Positions 1-8,517 of a stretch of DNA of 62,722 nt are shown here, in pieces. Numbering within the stretch: the first letter of the stretch is position 1; each line of letters starts with the position of its first letter. Under the pieces are notes generated by a model. The model searched no databases. It worked only from the letters and a program-made list of their open reading frames with translations, and was not told the origin of the DNA. The stretch comes from Dietzia natronolimnaea (lineage in GTDB: Bacteria; Actinomycetota; Actinomycetes; Mycobacteriales; Mycobacteriaceae), in the NCBI RefSeq assembly GCF_002289575.1, contig NZ_NTGA01000027.1, forward strand, positions 1 to 62,722, in the 5' to 3' direction. Both the position numbers and the translations under genes were made by a program.

Positions 1-26
1 AGGATCACAGCTTGTTCAGCAGTCTC

Positions 27-812
27 CTAGATGAACTCCATCGTGACCTCGCCCAGACCCGCGAACTCGGCACGGAAGGAATCGCCCGGAGCGGCGTCCA
101 TGGCCCGAATCGCGGTGCCGGGCAGGATCACGTCGCCCTTACGCAGGCGAACGCCGAACTTGGCGACCGTCGAGGCCAGCCACCCCACCGAGTTGAGCGG
201 GTTGCCCAGCACCGCGTCGGAGCGACCGGAGGCGAGGAACTCACCGTTCTTGTAGAGGGTCGCGTCGATCGCCGCGACGTCGAGATCCGCCAGCCTCACG
301 CGCTGCGAACCGACGGCGTACCCGCACGACGAAGCGTTGTCCGCGATCGTGTCGGGCAGGCTGATCTTCCAGTCGCGGATGCGGGAGTCGATCAGCTCGA
401 TCGACGGCACGACCCACTCGATGGCGGCGGCAGCCTCCTCCTGAGAGCACCCCTCCGGCGGGATGTCGGCGCCGAGGATGAACCCCACCTCGACCTCGAC
501 GCGCGGGAAGCAGAACCGCGCGGCCTCGACCGGAGCCCCTTCCGGATACTCCATCGTGTCGAGGAGATGGCCGTAGTCCGGTTCGTCGACGCCCATCATC
601 TCCTGCATCGCTTTGGACGCCAGGCCCACCTTGTGGCCGGTGACCACCGCGCCGGCCTCGAGCTTGCGACGGATGTTGACGAGCTGGATCTCGAAGGCGT
701 CGTCGGGGGTCATCTCGGGGTGGTCGGCGGTGAGCGGCGCGATGGACGCCACCTCGGCCTCGGCATCCCAGAGTCGCTGTGCGAGTGTGGCGCGGGTCTC
801 CTCGGTGAGCAT
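27..812 (-). CDS. hsaE: 2-hydroxypenta-2,4-dienoate hydratase (HsaE type)
   Basis: This 261-residue protein belongs to the 2-keto-4-pentenoate hydratase family and should hydrate the 2-hydroxydienoate released from the steroid A/B rings during cytosolic steroid degradation. Visible family features are HKVGLASKAMQ followed by PDYGHLLDT, and the metal-ligand motif RVEVEVGFILG with a further acidic residue in PSIELIDSR. The ATG at 812 was chosen because the open frame upstream of it is antisense to kstD and resembles no hydratase. It diverges from kstD around a KstR-type operator, the same order as Rv3536c-Rv3537 in M. tuberculosis, which is why the HsaE assignment is preferred over a general aromatic meta-cleavage hydratase. 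The aldolase and dehydrogenase partners (hsaF, hsaG) would lie outside the left edge. Confidence 0.88.
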   Translation of the reverse strand: MLTEETRATLAQRLWDAEAEVASIAPLTADHPEMTPDDAFEIQLVNIRRKLEAGAVVTGHKVGLASKAMQEMMGVDEPDYGHLLDTMEYPEGAPVEAARFCFPRVEVEVGFILGADIPPEGCSQEEAAAAIEWVVPSIELIDSRIRDWKISLPDTIADNASSCGYAVGSQRVRLADLDVAAIDATLYKNGEFLASGRSDAVLGNPLNSVGWLASTVAKFGVRLRKGDVILPGTAIRAMDAAPGDSFRAEFAGLGEVTMEFI

Positions 813-857
813 GACGGGGATGCTACCTCGATCGTCTGGCGCTCGAGCCCCCGGTTC

Positions 858-871
858 TATAACGTGTTCTA
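858..871. promoter_or_regulatory. KstR-type operator between hsaE and kstD
   Basis: TATAACGTGTTCTA fits the published KstR consensus TnnAACnnGTTnnA at every fixed position. It ends one base before the kstD ATG and 46 bases from the hsaE start, so a bound repressor would cover the kstD start and probably both promoters. Binding is inferred from the motif and from the kstR gene at 18996. Confidence 0.82.
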
Positions 872-872
872 C

Positions 873-2621
873 ATGGCAGACCAGGAGTTCGACGTCGTCG
901 TCGTCGGTAGCGGTGGAGCAGGCATGACGGCCGCCCTCACAGCAGCGAAGAAGGGCCTCAGCGTGGTCCTCGTGGAGAAGGCGCCGCACTACGGTGGCTC
1001 CACCGCACGCTCTGGAGGCGGCGTGTGGATCCCGGGGAACTCCGTCCTCCGGCGGGACGGGGTGCAGGACACCCCGGAGGCCGCCCGCACCTACCTGCGC
1101 TCGATCATCGGCGATGTGGTGGCCCCGGAGAGGATCGACGCGTACGTCGACCGCGGCCCCGAGGTCCTCGACTTCGTGCTCGCCAACTCACCCCTGGAGC
1201 TGGAGTGGGTGGTGGACTACTCCGACTACTACCCCGAGGCCCCGGGGGGACGACTCGGTGGCAGGTCCGTGGAACCCAGGCCGTTCGACCTCCGCCAACT
1301 GGGATCCGAGGCGTCGAGGCTCGAACCCCCCTACGCCAAGGCCCCGGCGAACATGGTGGTCAAGCAGTCGGACTACCGCTGGCTCAACCTGCTCCAACGC
1401 CCCACCACCAAGGGCTTCCGGCGCTCCGTCCGCGTGACGATGCGCATGCTGGTGGCCAAGGCCCGCGGGGCCAATATGGTCGGCATGGGCCGCGCCCTCA
1501 TCGGCGCCATGCGCAAGGGTCTCCTCGACGCGGGCGTCCCGGTGTGGCTCAACACCCCGATGACGGGACTGGTCACCGAGGGTAGTGGCCTGGAGGAGCG
1601 GGTCGTGGGCATCACCGTGACCCGCGGCGGCGAGGAGCAGACGCTCCGCGCCCGTCGGGGCGTGATCATCGGCTCGGGCGGGTTCGAGCACAACCAGGAG
1701 ATGCGGGACAAGTACCAGCGTCAGCCCATCCCCACCTCCTGGACGGTGGGCGCCGCCGGCAACACCGGTGAGGGCATCGAATACATGGAGAAGCTGGGTG
1801 CGGAGCTGGCGCTCATGGAGGACGCCTGGTGGGGTCCCACGATCCTGCTCCCCCGCGGCCCGTGGTTCGCGCTGGCCGAGCGGTCCCTGCCCTGCTCGTT
1901 CCTCGTCAACTCGCGCGGCGAGCGGTTCATGAACGAGTCGCTTCCGTACGTCGAGGCCGGCCACCGGATGTACGGCGGCGAGTACGGTCAGGCGCCGGCC
2001 GGCCAGGAGGGAGCCGAGGGCGAGAACGTCCCGGCCTGGCTCATCTTCGACCAGGAATACAAGAACCGGTACCTCTTCGCCGGACTGCAGGCGAAGCAAC
2101 CGCTGCCGAAGAAGTGGCTCGAGACGGAGAACTTCCACAAGGCGGACACTTTGGCCGAACTCGCCGGCCTGATCGGGGTCCCGGCCGACGCGCTGGAACG
2201 GACGGCCACGCGGTTCAACGGCTTCGCCGAGAAGGGCGTCGACGAGGACTTCCAGCGCGGCATCTCGGGGTACGACCACTACTACGGCGACCCCACCAAC
2301 AAGCCCAACCCGAGTCTCGGGCCCGTCCGCAAGGCCCCGTTCTTCGCCGTCAAGATGGTGCCCGGAGACCTCGGGACCAAGGGCGGGGCGACCACCGACG
2401 TCCACGGCCGCGTGCTCCGGTCGGACGGCTCCGTGATCGAGGGACTCTACGCGGCCGGAAACGCGTCGTCGCCGGTCATGGGACACACCTACGCCGGGCC
2501 CGGGGCGACCATCGGTCCCGCGATGGTCTTCGGGTACCTCGCGGTCGAACACATTCTGGCCGGCGCGACGGCCGGATCCACCGCCGCCGCACCCACCACT
2601 ATCGACAAGACGGGAGTCTGA
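873..2621 (+). CDS. kstD: 3-ketosteroid delta1-dehydrogenase
   Basis: This 582-residue flavoprotein introduces the C1-C2 double bond into 3-keto-4-ene steroids, the step before B-ring opening. The N-terminus has the FAD Rossmann motif (VVVVGSGGAG, residues about 7-16) followed by an acidic ribose-binding residue (VLVEK). The C-terminus has GLYAAGNASSPVMG and HTYAGPGATIG, matching the active-site Tyr and Gly described for Rhodococcus KstD1. The ATG at 873 follows directly after the KstR box. The longer frame starting near position 12 is a shadow of hsaE and was rejected. There is no clear ribosome site and a TATAAC box lies nine bases before the ATG, so a leaderless mRNA is plausible. The next gene starts two bases after the stop, implying an operon. 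Confidence 0.93.
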   Translation: MADQEFDVVVVGSGGAGMTAALTAAKKGLSVVLVEKAPHYGGSTARSGGGVWIPGNSVLRRDGVQDTPEAARTYLRSIIGDVVAPERIDAYVDRGPEVLDFVLANSPLELEWVVDYSDYYPEAPGGRLGGRSVEPRPFDLRQLGSEASRLEPPYAKAPANMVVKQSDYRWLNLLQRPTTKGFRRSVRVTMRMLVAKARGANMVGMGRALIGAMRKGLLDAGVPVWLNTPMTGLVTEGSGLEERVVGITVTRGGEEQTLRARRGVIIGSGGFEHNQEMRDKYQRQPIPTSWTVGAAGNTGEGIEYMEKLGAELALMEDAWWGPTILLPRGPWFALAERSLPCSFLVNSRGERFMNESLPYVEAGHRMYGGEYGQAPAGQEGAEGENVPAWLIFDQEYKNRYLFAGLQAKQPLPKKWLETENFHKADTLAELAGLIGVPADALERTATRFNGFAEKGVDEDFQRGISGYDHYYGDPTNKPNPSLGPVRKAPFFAVKMVPGDLGTKGGATTDVHGRVLRSDGSVIEGLYAAGNASSPVMGHTYAGPGATIGPAMVFGYLAVEHILAGATAGSTAAAPTTIDKTGV

Positions 2622-2623
2622 CT

Positions 2624-3484
2624 GTGCCGATCGACCTCTCGAAGGCCCTGGGGGCCGAACTCCCCTCGCAGGAGTTCTCCTGGACCGCCTCCGACGTGGC
2701 GCTGTACGCGCTCGGAGTCGGTGCTGCCGGGGACCCGATGGACACGGCCGGGCTGCGGTACGTGGAGGACTCGAACCCGAAGGTGCTGCCGTCGTTCGCC
2801 ACCGTCGCGGCCACGATGAACGTCACCGAGGCGCCCAGGGTGTCCTTCCCCGGGGTGGAGATCGACCTGGCGAAGGTCGTCCACGGAAGCCAGTCGGTCA
2901 GCCTGCACCGGCCCATCCCCGCTGCCGGCACCGCCGTCACCACGACCAGGATCGCCGAAATCCAGGACAAGGGTTCGGCGGCCGTGATCATCCAGGAATC
3001 CGAGACCGTCTCCACCGAGGGTGAGAAGCTGTGGACCTCGCGGTCCGGGATCTTCGCGCGCGGCGAGGGGGGATTCGGCGGCGAGCGCGGGACCTCGGAG
3101 AAGGTCGAGTACCCCGAGCGGGAGGCCGACCACACCATCGAGGTCGCGAGCCTGCCCCAGCAGGCGCTGCTCTACCGCCTCTGCGGGGACCGCAACCCGC
3201 TGCACTCGGATCCGGCGTTCGCCGAGGCGGCCGGGTTCCCGAGGCCGATCCTTCACGGCCTGTGCTCGTACGGAATGGTGCTGCGGGCTGTCGTGGACCA
3301 CGTCCTGGACGGGGACGTCGAGCGGGTCAGCGGCTACGGCGTGACGTTCGGCGGCATCTTCTTCCCGGGCGAGACCATGCGGGTCCGGGTATGGGAGGAC
3401 GCCTCGCGCCTACTCGTGGCGGCCACGGTGGCCGATCGCGACGACGCCCCCGTGCTCAAGAACGTGGTGGTCGACCTCGCCTGA
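2624..3484 (+). CDS. hsd4B: Steroid enoyl-CoA hydratase, double hot-dog MaoC type (Rv3538-like)
   Basis: This 286-residue protein has two hot-dog folds. The N-terminal half carries LYALGVGAAGDPMD, typical of the substrate-binding domain. The C-terminal half carries the hydratase-2 motif GDRNPLHSDP followed by PILHG, containing the catalytic Asp/His pair. It probably hydrates a CoA-bound enoyl side chain during sterol beta-oxidation. The GTG at 2624 begins two bases after the kstD stop and gives the same length as M. tuberculosis Rv3538, which also follows kstD. The gene is convergent with the LLM-family gene downstream (11-base gap). The symbol is borrowed from the actinobacterial naming of this orthologue; the exact substrate cannot be read from sequence. 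Confidence 0.82.
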   Translation: MPIDLSKALGAELPSQEFSWTASDVALYALGVGAAGDPMDTAGLRYVEDSNPKVLPSFATVAATMNVTEAPRVSFPGVEIDLAKVVHGSQSVSLHRPIPAAGTAVTTTRIAEIQDKGSAAVIIQESETVSTEGEKLWTSRSGIFARGEGGFGGERGTSEKVEYPEREADHTIEVASLPQQALLYRLCGDRNPLHSDPAFAEAAGFPRPILHGLCSYGMVLRAVVDHVLDGDVERVSGYGVTFGGIFFPGETMRVRVWEDASRLLVAATVADRDDAPVLKNVVVDLA

Positions 3485-3495
3485 CCACGAACCGG

Positions 3496-4539
3496 TCAGC
3501 AGAGGTCGCGGAACCGCTCCACCAACCGGATCCGGCCGGGGGCGTCCATCGCCATCGGGACGACCGTGAGGGTGGTGGCCCCGGCCTCACGGAACGCCTC
3601 GACCCGCTCGGCCACGTACGACTGGGGGCCGATCAGCGAGACCGACCGGACCAGCTCGTCGGGCACCGCTGCCGCGGCCTCGTCCTTCTTACCGTCCAGG
3701 TACAGGTCCTGGATGCGGGCGGCCTCGGCCTCGTAACCGTAGCGGCAGGCGAGCTCGTTGTAGAAGTTCTTGCCGCGGGCGCCCATGCCACCGATGTAGA
3801 GGGCCAGGTGCGGACGGACGAAGTCCAGGTAGCCCGCGACCTCGCTCTCCTCGCAGATCGCCAGCGGGGGTCCGGCGTAGACCTCGAGCTCACCGAGCGA
3901 GGGATCGCGCTTCGCGCGTCCCTTGGCCAGCGGGTCGCCCCACGCCACGTGCGCCTTCTCGGGGTGGAAGAAGATCGGCTGCCACCCGTCGGCGATCTCG
4001 GCGGCCAGCTCCACGTTCTTCGGTCCGAGCGCCGCCAGCACGATCGGGATGGTCGAGCGCACCGGGTGGTTGATGAGCTTGAGCGGCTTGCCCAGGCCCG
4101 TGCCCTGGTCGGCGGGCAGCGGGATCTGGTACTTGGCCCCGTCGTGCACGACCTTCTCCCGGCGCCACACCTTGCGGCAGATCTCGATGACCTCGCGCGT
4201 CCGGGCGAGCGGGGCGTCGTAGCGCACGCCGTGGAAGCCCTCGACGACCTGCGGGCCCGAGGCGCCGAGGCCCAGGGTGAAGCGGCCGTCGGAGACGAAG
4301 TCCAGGCCGGCGGCGGTCATGGCGGTCAGGGTGGGCGTACGGGTGTAGATCTGCAGGATGCCCGAGGCCAGTTCCATGGTGGAGGTCTTGGCCGCGAGGT
4401 AGCCGAGCTGGCTCACCGCGTCGAACGAGTAGGCCTCGGGGACGAACGCGATGTCCAGCCCCGCCCGCTCGAGGTCGGCGGCCTCCGCGGCCGTCTCGGC
4501 GAACCCGCCGCTGTAGTTGAGAGCCATTCCGATGCGCAT
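3496..4539 (-). CDS. LLM-family F420-dependent oxidoreductase (Rv3520c-like)
   Basis: This 347-residue protein is a luciferase-like (TIM-barrel) flavin/F420 enzyme. The N-terminal [13 protein letters not shown] strand, [17 protein letters not shown] and [19 protein letters not shown] are typical of the F420-dependent methylene-H4MPT reductase-like branch. It closely resembles Rv3520c, which sits in the M. tuberculosis cholesterol locus, so a role in sterol metabolism is likely, but its substrate is unknown. It begins 10 bases after the end of the small membrane-protein gene on the same strand and appears to be the last gene of a three-gene operon. No strong ribosome site precedes the ATG, which is compatible with translational coupling. 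Whether the cofactor is F420 or FMN cannot be settled from sequence. Confidence 0.8.
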   Translation of the reverse strand: MRIGMALNYSGGFAETAAEAADLERAGLDIAFVPEAYSFDAVSQLGYLAAKTSTMELASGILQIYTRTPTLTAMTAAGLDFVSDGRFTLGLGASGPQVVEGFHGVRYDAPLARTREVIEICRKVWRREKVVHDGAKYQIPLPADQGTGLGKPLKLINHPVRSTIPIVLAALGPKNVELAAEIADGWQPIFFHPEKAHVAWGDPLAKGRAKRDPSLGELEVYAGPPLAICEESEVAGYLDFVRPHLALYIGGMGARGKNFYNELACRYGYEAEAARIQDLYLDGKKDEAAAAVPDELVRSVSLIGPQSYVAERVEAFREAGATTLTVVPMAMDAPGRIRLVERFRDLC

Positions 4540-4549
4540 GGGGGCAACG

Positions 4550-4957
4550 CTACCGGGGGGTCGGGGCGCCCCGGCCGCGGGTCGGCCCGGTGTCGCCCCG
4601 GATCGCGGCGTCGCCCAGGATCGCGGCGTCGCCCCGGATCACGGCATCGACCTCTCCCCCGGCCCGCACGAACACCCCGACGCGTCGACGCAGCGGGGAG
4701 TCGGTGCGCTCGTACCCCAGAAACCGCATCCCCGCCTCGGTGGCGACCGCCAGGACGGTGGACTCCGGCAGATCGACGTCCGAGGTGGGGACGACGACGA
4801 GGTCGGCGGACCCCAGCATCCGCGCCAGTCGCAGGCGCCGCGTCTGGTCATCCCCTCGGCGTCGCAGCGCCCGGCGGCCGGCCACCGCCGCGAGGGCCAC
4901 CAGCCACGCGGCGATCGGCAGCAGCGCCACCAGCACCAGCAGCCATCCGATGCTCAT
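4550..4957 (-). CDS. Small membrane-anchored protein of unknown function
   Basis: This 135-residue protein was not recognised. Residues about 3-26 form one strongly hydrophobic segment ([17 protein letters not shown]) followed by an Arg-rich stretch, suggesting an N-terminal anchor with a cytoplasmic body. Residues about 40-105 read as a compact soluble domain ([20 protein letters not shown]). The tail consists of hexapeptide repeats encoded by three 18-bp DNA repeats (4592-4645). The ATG at 4957 lies inside an ATGA overlap with the upstream gene's stop, which strongly supports both small genes being real and co-translated. The Rv3520c-like gene follows 10 bases downstream. Confidence 0.7.
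   Translation of the reverse strand: MSIGWLLVLVALLPIAAWLVALAAVAGRRALRRRGDDQTRRLRLARMLGSADLVVVPTSDVDLPESTVLAVATEAGMRFLGYERTDSPLRRRVGVFVRAGGEVDAVIRGDAAILGDAAIRGDTGPTRGRGAPTPR
4592..4645. repeat. Three 18-bp tandem repeats in a coding tail
   Basis: Three consecutive copies of GTCGCCCnGGATCrCGGC start at 4592, 4610 and 4628. They encode repeated Ala/Ile/Gly/Asp hexapeptides at the C-terminus of the small membrane protein. The unit is a multiple of three, so copy-number change would keep the frame. Confidence 0.85.
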
Positions 4958-5256
4958 CGCCGGTCCGCCGAGCGGGCGCCGTCCGACCTGACGAAGCGCA
5001 TCGGATCCAGCCACGGTCCGCGTCGCGCGAGCTCCCCCGGGGCGCCGACCGGCTCCAGCCCCCTGCTCCGGGCCGCGGCGAGGATGACCGTCCGGGGCAG
5101 TCGCACCTCCCAGGGGCGGACGACCACCTCGTCGTCGTCGCCGTCCAGCAACGCCGCCAGCGCGCGCGCCCGGCGGCCGTGCCGCCCGCGGTACGACCGC
5201 GCGGGATCCACGCCCCTCAGGCCGCGGATACGCTCCGCCGGGCCGATTTTCCACAT
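4954..5256 (-). CDS. Small basic protein of unknown function
   Basis: This 100-residue, Arg-rich protein ([19 protein letters not shown] at the start, [21 protein letters not shown] in the middle) has no recognised domain, signal peptide or membrane segment. Its TGA stop overlaps the ATG of the next gene in ATGA, so the two are probably translated together. The start at 5256 lies 34 bases from the divergent treS start, so both genes must share a very short promoter region. The protein could be a partner of the membrane protein encoded next to it; nothing in the sequence says more. Confidence 0.65.
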   Translation of the reverse strand: MWKIGPAERIRGLRGVDPARSYRGRHGRRARALAALLDGDDDEVVVRPWEVRLPRTVILAAARSRGLEPVGAPGELARRGPWLDPMRFVRSDGARSADRR

Positions 5257-5277
5257 GCAACGGATCGTACTGGGCCG

Positions 5278-5283
5278 TAGGCT
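5278..5283 (+). promoter_or_regulatory. -10 box for a leaderless treS mRNA
   Basis: TAGGCT lies seven bases before the treS ATG with no ribosome site between them. This matches the TANNNT spacing of actinobacterial leaderless promoters. Confidence 0.5.
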
Positions 5284-5290
5284 CGCCCCC

Positions 5291-7111
5291 ATGTCTCCGA
5301 TGTCGCGCCACAAGCCCGACCAACACCAGGCCGATCCCCGCCACCCCGATCCCCGGCACGCGGAGCCCGAGCTCACCGACGACGGGCACGTGGTCGAGCC
5401 CAGTGCCGACAGCTACCGGCACGCGGCCGAGCTCGAGATCGATCGTGACTGGTACAAGTCCGCGGTCTTCTACGAAGTGCTGGTGCGGGCGTTCAACGAC
5501 TCGGACGGCAACGGCACCGGGGACCTGCGCGGGCTCACGGAGAAGCTCGACTACCTGGAGTGGCTCGGGGTGGACTGCCTGTGGCTGCCGCCGTTCTACG
5601 ACTCGCCGCTTCGCGACGGCGGGTACGACATCCGGGACTTCCGCGCCGTGTTGCCCGAGTTCGGCACCGTCGAGGACTTCGTCGAATTCCTCGACCAGGC
5701 GCATCAGCGGGGCATCCGGGTGATCACCGACCTGGTGATGAACCACACCTCCGACACCCATGCCTGGTTCACCGAGTCGCGCTCCGACCCCACCGGGCCG
5801 TACGGGGACTTCTACGTATGGTCCGACGACGACACCCGGTACCCGGACGCCCGCATCATCTTCGTCGACACCGAGACGTCCAACTGGACCTACGACCCGG
5901 TGCGGGGGCAGTTCTACTGGCACCGCTTCTTCTCCCACCAGCCTGACCTCAACTACGACAACCCCGAGGTCCAGGACGCGATGATCGACGTCCTGCGGTT
6001 CTGGCTGGACCTGGGGATCGACGGGTTCCGCCTGGACGCCGTGCCGTACCTCTTCGAGCGCGACGGCACGAACTGCGAGAACCTGCCGGAGACCCACGAG
6101 TTCCTCCGCAAGTGCCGGGCGGTCGTGGACGAGGAGTACCCCGGGCGGGTGCTGCTGGCCGAGGCCAACCAGTGGCCCGAGGACGTGGTGGAGTACTTCG
6201 GCGAGCCCGAGGTGGGCGACGAGTGCCACATGGCCTTCCACTTCCCTCTGATGCCCCGGATCTTCATGGCGGTGCGGCGCCAGTCCCGGTTCCCGGTCAC
6301 GGAGATCCTCGCGCACACCCCCGACATCCCCTCCTCCGCGCAGTGGGGCATCTTCCTGCGCAACCACGACGAGCTGACACTCGAGATGGTCACGGACGAG
6401 GAACGCGACTACATGTACGCCGAGTACGCCAAGGACCCGCGGATGAAGGCCAACATCGGCATCCGGCGGCGCCTGGCCCCGCTCCTCGACGGCGACCACA
6501 ACCAGTTGGAACTGTTCTCGGCACTGCTGCTCAGCCTGCCCGGGTCGCCGGTGCTCTACTACGGCGACGAGATCGGCATGGGAGACAACATCTGGCTCGG
6601 CGACCGCGACGCCGTCCGCACACCCATGCAGTGGAGCCCCGACCGCAACGCCGGCTTCTCCCGCTGCGACCCGGGCCGGCTCTATCTGCCGGTGATCATG
6701 GACCCGCAGTACGGGTACCAGGGCGTCAACGTCGAGGCGCAGCTCAACTCCACCGCGAGCCTGCTGCACTGGACGCGTCGCATGATCCACGTGCGCAAGA
6801 GCCACCCCGCGTTCGGGCGCGGCGAGTTCGTCGACCTGGGCGGGTCCAACCCCAGCATCCTGGCCTACCTCCGGACGATGGGGTCCCCCGACGAGGACCC
6901 GCAGGCGGACGTGATCCTGTGTGTCAACAACCTCTCGAGGTTCCCGCAGGCCGTGCGACTCGACCTCTCGGGGTTCGCCGGCCGCCGACCCACCGAGCTC
7001 ACCGGCGGGGTCCCGTTTCCCGAGATCGACGCCGACCCGTACCAGCTCACCCTCCCCGGGTACGGCTTCTACTGGCTGGAGCTGCGCAGTCCCACCGAGA
7101 CACCGGCATGA
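5291..7111 (+). CDS. treS: Trehalose synthase (maltose/trehalose isomerase)
   Basis: This 606-residue GH13 enzyme interconverts maltose and trehalose and, with maltokinase, feeds maltose-1-phosphate to the GlgE alpha-glucan pathway. The catalytic nucleophile Asp is in [10 protein letters not shown] (about residue 248), the acid/base Glu in [11 protein letters not shown] (about 290) and the transition-state Asp in [10 protein letters not shown] (about 357). [20 protein letters not shown] and [17 protein letters not shown] are TreS hallmarks. The ATG at 5291 gives a length close to the 601 residues of M. tuberculosis TreS and follows a TAGGCT box by seven bases. The first 40 residues are His/Asp/Pro-rich and probably disordered. 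The mak gene starts just after the stop. Confidence 0.95.
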   Translation: MSPMSRHKPDQHQADPRHPDPRHAEPELTDDGHVVEPSADSYRHAAELEIDRDWYKSAVFYEVLVRAFNDSDGNGTGDLRGLTEKLDYLEWLGVDCLWLPPFYDSPLRDGGYDIRDFRAVLPEFGTVEDFVEFLDQAHQRGIRVITDLVMNHTSDTHAWFTESRSDPTGPYGDFYVWSDDDTRYPDARIIFVDTETSNWTYDPVRGQFYWHRFFSHQPDLNYDNPEVQDAMIDVLRFWLDLGIDGFRLDAVPYLFERDGTNCENLPETHEFLRKCRAVVDEEYPGRVLLAEANQWPEDVVEYFGEPEVGDECHMAFHFPLMPRIFMAVRRQSRFPVTEILAHTPDIPSSAQWGIFLRNHDELTLEMVTDEERDYMYAEYAKDPRMKANIGIRRRLAPLLDGDHNQLELFSALLLSLPGSPVLYYGDEIGMGDNIWLGDRDAVRTPMQWSPDRNAGFSRCDPGRLYLPVIMDPQYGYQGVNVEAQLNSTASLLHWTRRMIHVRKSHPAFGRGEFVDLGGSNPSILAYLRTMGSPDEDPQADVILCVNNLSRFPQAVRLDLSGFAGRRPTELTGGVPFPEIDADPYQLTLPGYGFYWLELRSPTETPA

Positions 7112-7122
7112 GAGGCACTCCC

Positions 7123-8508
7123 ATGAGCATCCCCCCGGTCGACGACGACACCATGGTCACACTGCTGACCGAGTGGCTTCCCGGACAGCGGTGGTTCGCG
7201 GGCAAGGGCCGGCGGCTGTCCGCGGTGCGGATCGCCCGGCGCGTGATCCTCCTGGACCACGAGGACGTCCTGGTGGAGCACCTGCTGGTGGACGTGGAGG
7301 TGGACGGTCGGCCGCAGCGTTACCAGGTCCCGCTGGCCACCGCGGAGTCCCTGCCCGACGACCGCCGGGCGCTCCCGCTGACCCCGGAGGGCGCCTCACC
7401 GGTGGTCTACGACGGACTGCGCGACCCGCGCGGGACCGAGTCGCTCGTGACCCACCTCGCCGCGCAGGACCACGTGGGGGGTCTGCGCTTCCGCCTGGTG
7501 GAGGGCGCCCCGGCCCCTGAACCCGCCCGCGGCAGGCTGCTCGAGGGAGAGCAGTCCAACTCGTCCCTGGTCTTCGGCGACGACCTCATGGTCAAGGTGT
7601 TCCGCCTGGTCCAACCGGGGCTGAACCCCGATGTGGAGCTCCACGCCGCGTTGGCCGGTCGGGAGTGCCCGGCCGTCGCGTCGCTGCGGGGCTGGGTGGA
7701 ACTCGAGGACGACATGGCAGACGGGGCCGACGGGGCCGACGGGGCCACCACGCTGGCCATGGCCCAGGAGTTCCTCGCCGGCGCCGCCGACGGGTGGGCG
7801 ATGGCCACGGCGAGCGTGCGCGACCTGTTCGCGGAGGCCGACCTGCTGGCGGACGAGGTCGGGACCGACTTCGCCGACGAGTCCAGAAGGCTCGGGGCGG
7901 CCGTGGCGCAGGTCCACGACGACCTCGCGGCCGCGACGGGCACCACCACCCGGGACGGCTCCGAGATCGTGGCGGGCATGCGGGCGCGGCTCGACGACGC
8001 GGTGGCCGAGGTGCCCGCGCTCGACGGGTTCGCCGACGCCGCGCGGGCGGTCTTCGACGAGGTCGCCGGGTCCGGGCCGGTGCCGGTCCACCGCGTCCAC
8101 GGCGACCTGCACCTGGGCCAGGCCCTCCGGGCCCCGGACCGGTGGATCATCATCGACTTCGAGGGGGAACCGTCCGCCCCGCTGGCCGAGCGCCGTGTGC
8201 CGGACTCCCCCGCCCGCGACGTGGCCGGGATCCTGCGCAGTCTCGACTACGCCGCCCAGCACACGCTGGTGGGGGTCGACGACCGGCAGTTGCGGTTCCG
8301 GGCCCGGGAGTGGCGGGACCGCAACGTCGACGCCTTCTGCGCCGGGTACGCTGAGGTCAGCGACTCCGACCCGCGCGAGACCGGCGCGCTCCTGAGGGCG
8401 TACACCTTGGACAAGGCCGTCTACGAGGTGGTGTACGAGTCGCGCAACCGGCCCAGCTGGATGGGGGTCCCGCTGGGCGCGGTCGAGCGAATCCTCGCGA
8501 CGGACTAG
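7123..8508 (+). CDS. mak: Maltokinase
   Basis: This 461-residue enzyme phosphorylates maltose to maltose-1-phosphate with ATP, linking TreS to GlgE. It has the eukaryotic-kinase-like phosphotransferase core: catalytic loop VHGDLHLGQ (about residue 325) and metal-binding WIIIDFEGEP (about residue 342). The N-terminal QRWFAGKGR signature is typical of maltokinases. Two starts are possible: the ATG at 7108 overlaps the treS stop, while the ATG at 7123 has GAGAGG seven bases upstream, so the latter was chosen. A run of three 9-bp repeats (7720-7746) encodes Gly-Ala-Asp triplets in a loop that is short in relatives. Confidence 0.93.
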   Translation: MSIPPVDDDTMVTLLTEWLPGQRWFAGKGRRLSAVRIARRVILLDHEDVLVEHLLVDVEVDGRPQRYQVPLATAESLPDDRRALPLTPEGASPVVYDGLRDPRGTESLVTHLAAQDHVGGLRFRLVEGAPAPEPARGRLLEGEQSNSSLVFGDDLMVKVFRLVQPGLNPDVELHAALAGRECPAVASLRGWVELEDDMADGADGADGATTLAMAQEFLAGAADGWAMATASVRDLFAEADLLADEVGTDFADESRRLGAAVAQVHDDLAAATGTTTRDGSEIVAGMRARLDDAVAEVPALDGFADAARAVFDEVAGSGPVPVHRVHGDLHLGQALRAPDRWIIIDFEGEPSAPLAERRVPDSPARDVAGILRSLDYAAQHTLVGVDDRQLRFRAREWRDRNVDAFCAGYAEVSDSDPRETGALLRAYTLDKAVYEVVYESRNRPSWMGVPLGAVERILATD

Positions 8509-8517
8509 CGTCGTGCG

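Noticed and set aside
12-872. Open frame upstream of and continuous with kstD on the plus strand
   Set aside because: It is antisense to hsaE, resembles no protein, and the kstD fold starts at the ATG at 873 right after the KstR box.
5257-6805. Very long minus-strand frame antisense to treS
   Set aside because: It is a shadow created by high GC; only its far end (4550-4957) has a protein-like start, and treS on the other strand has all catalytic motifs.
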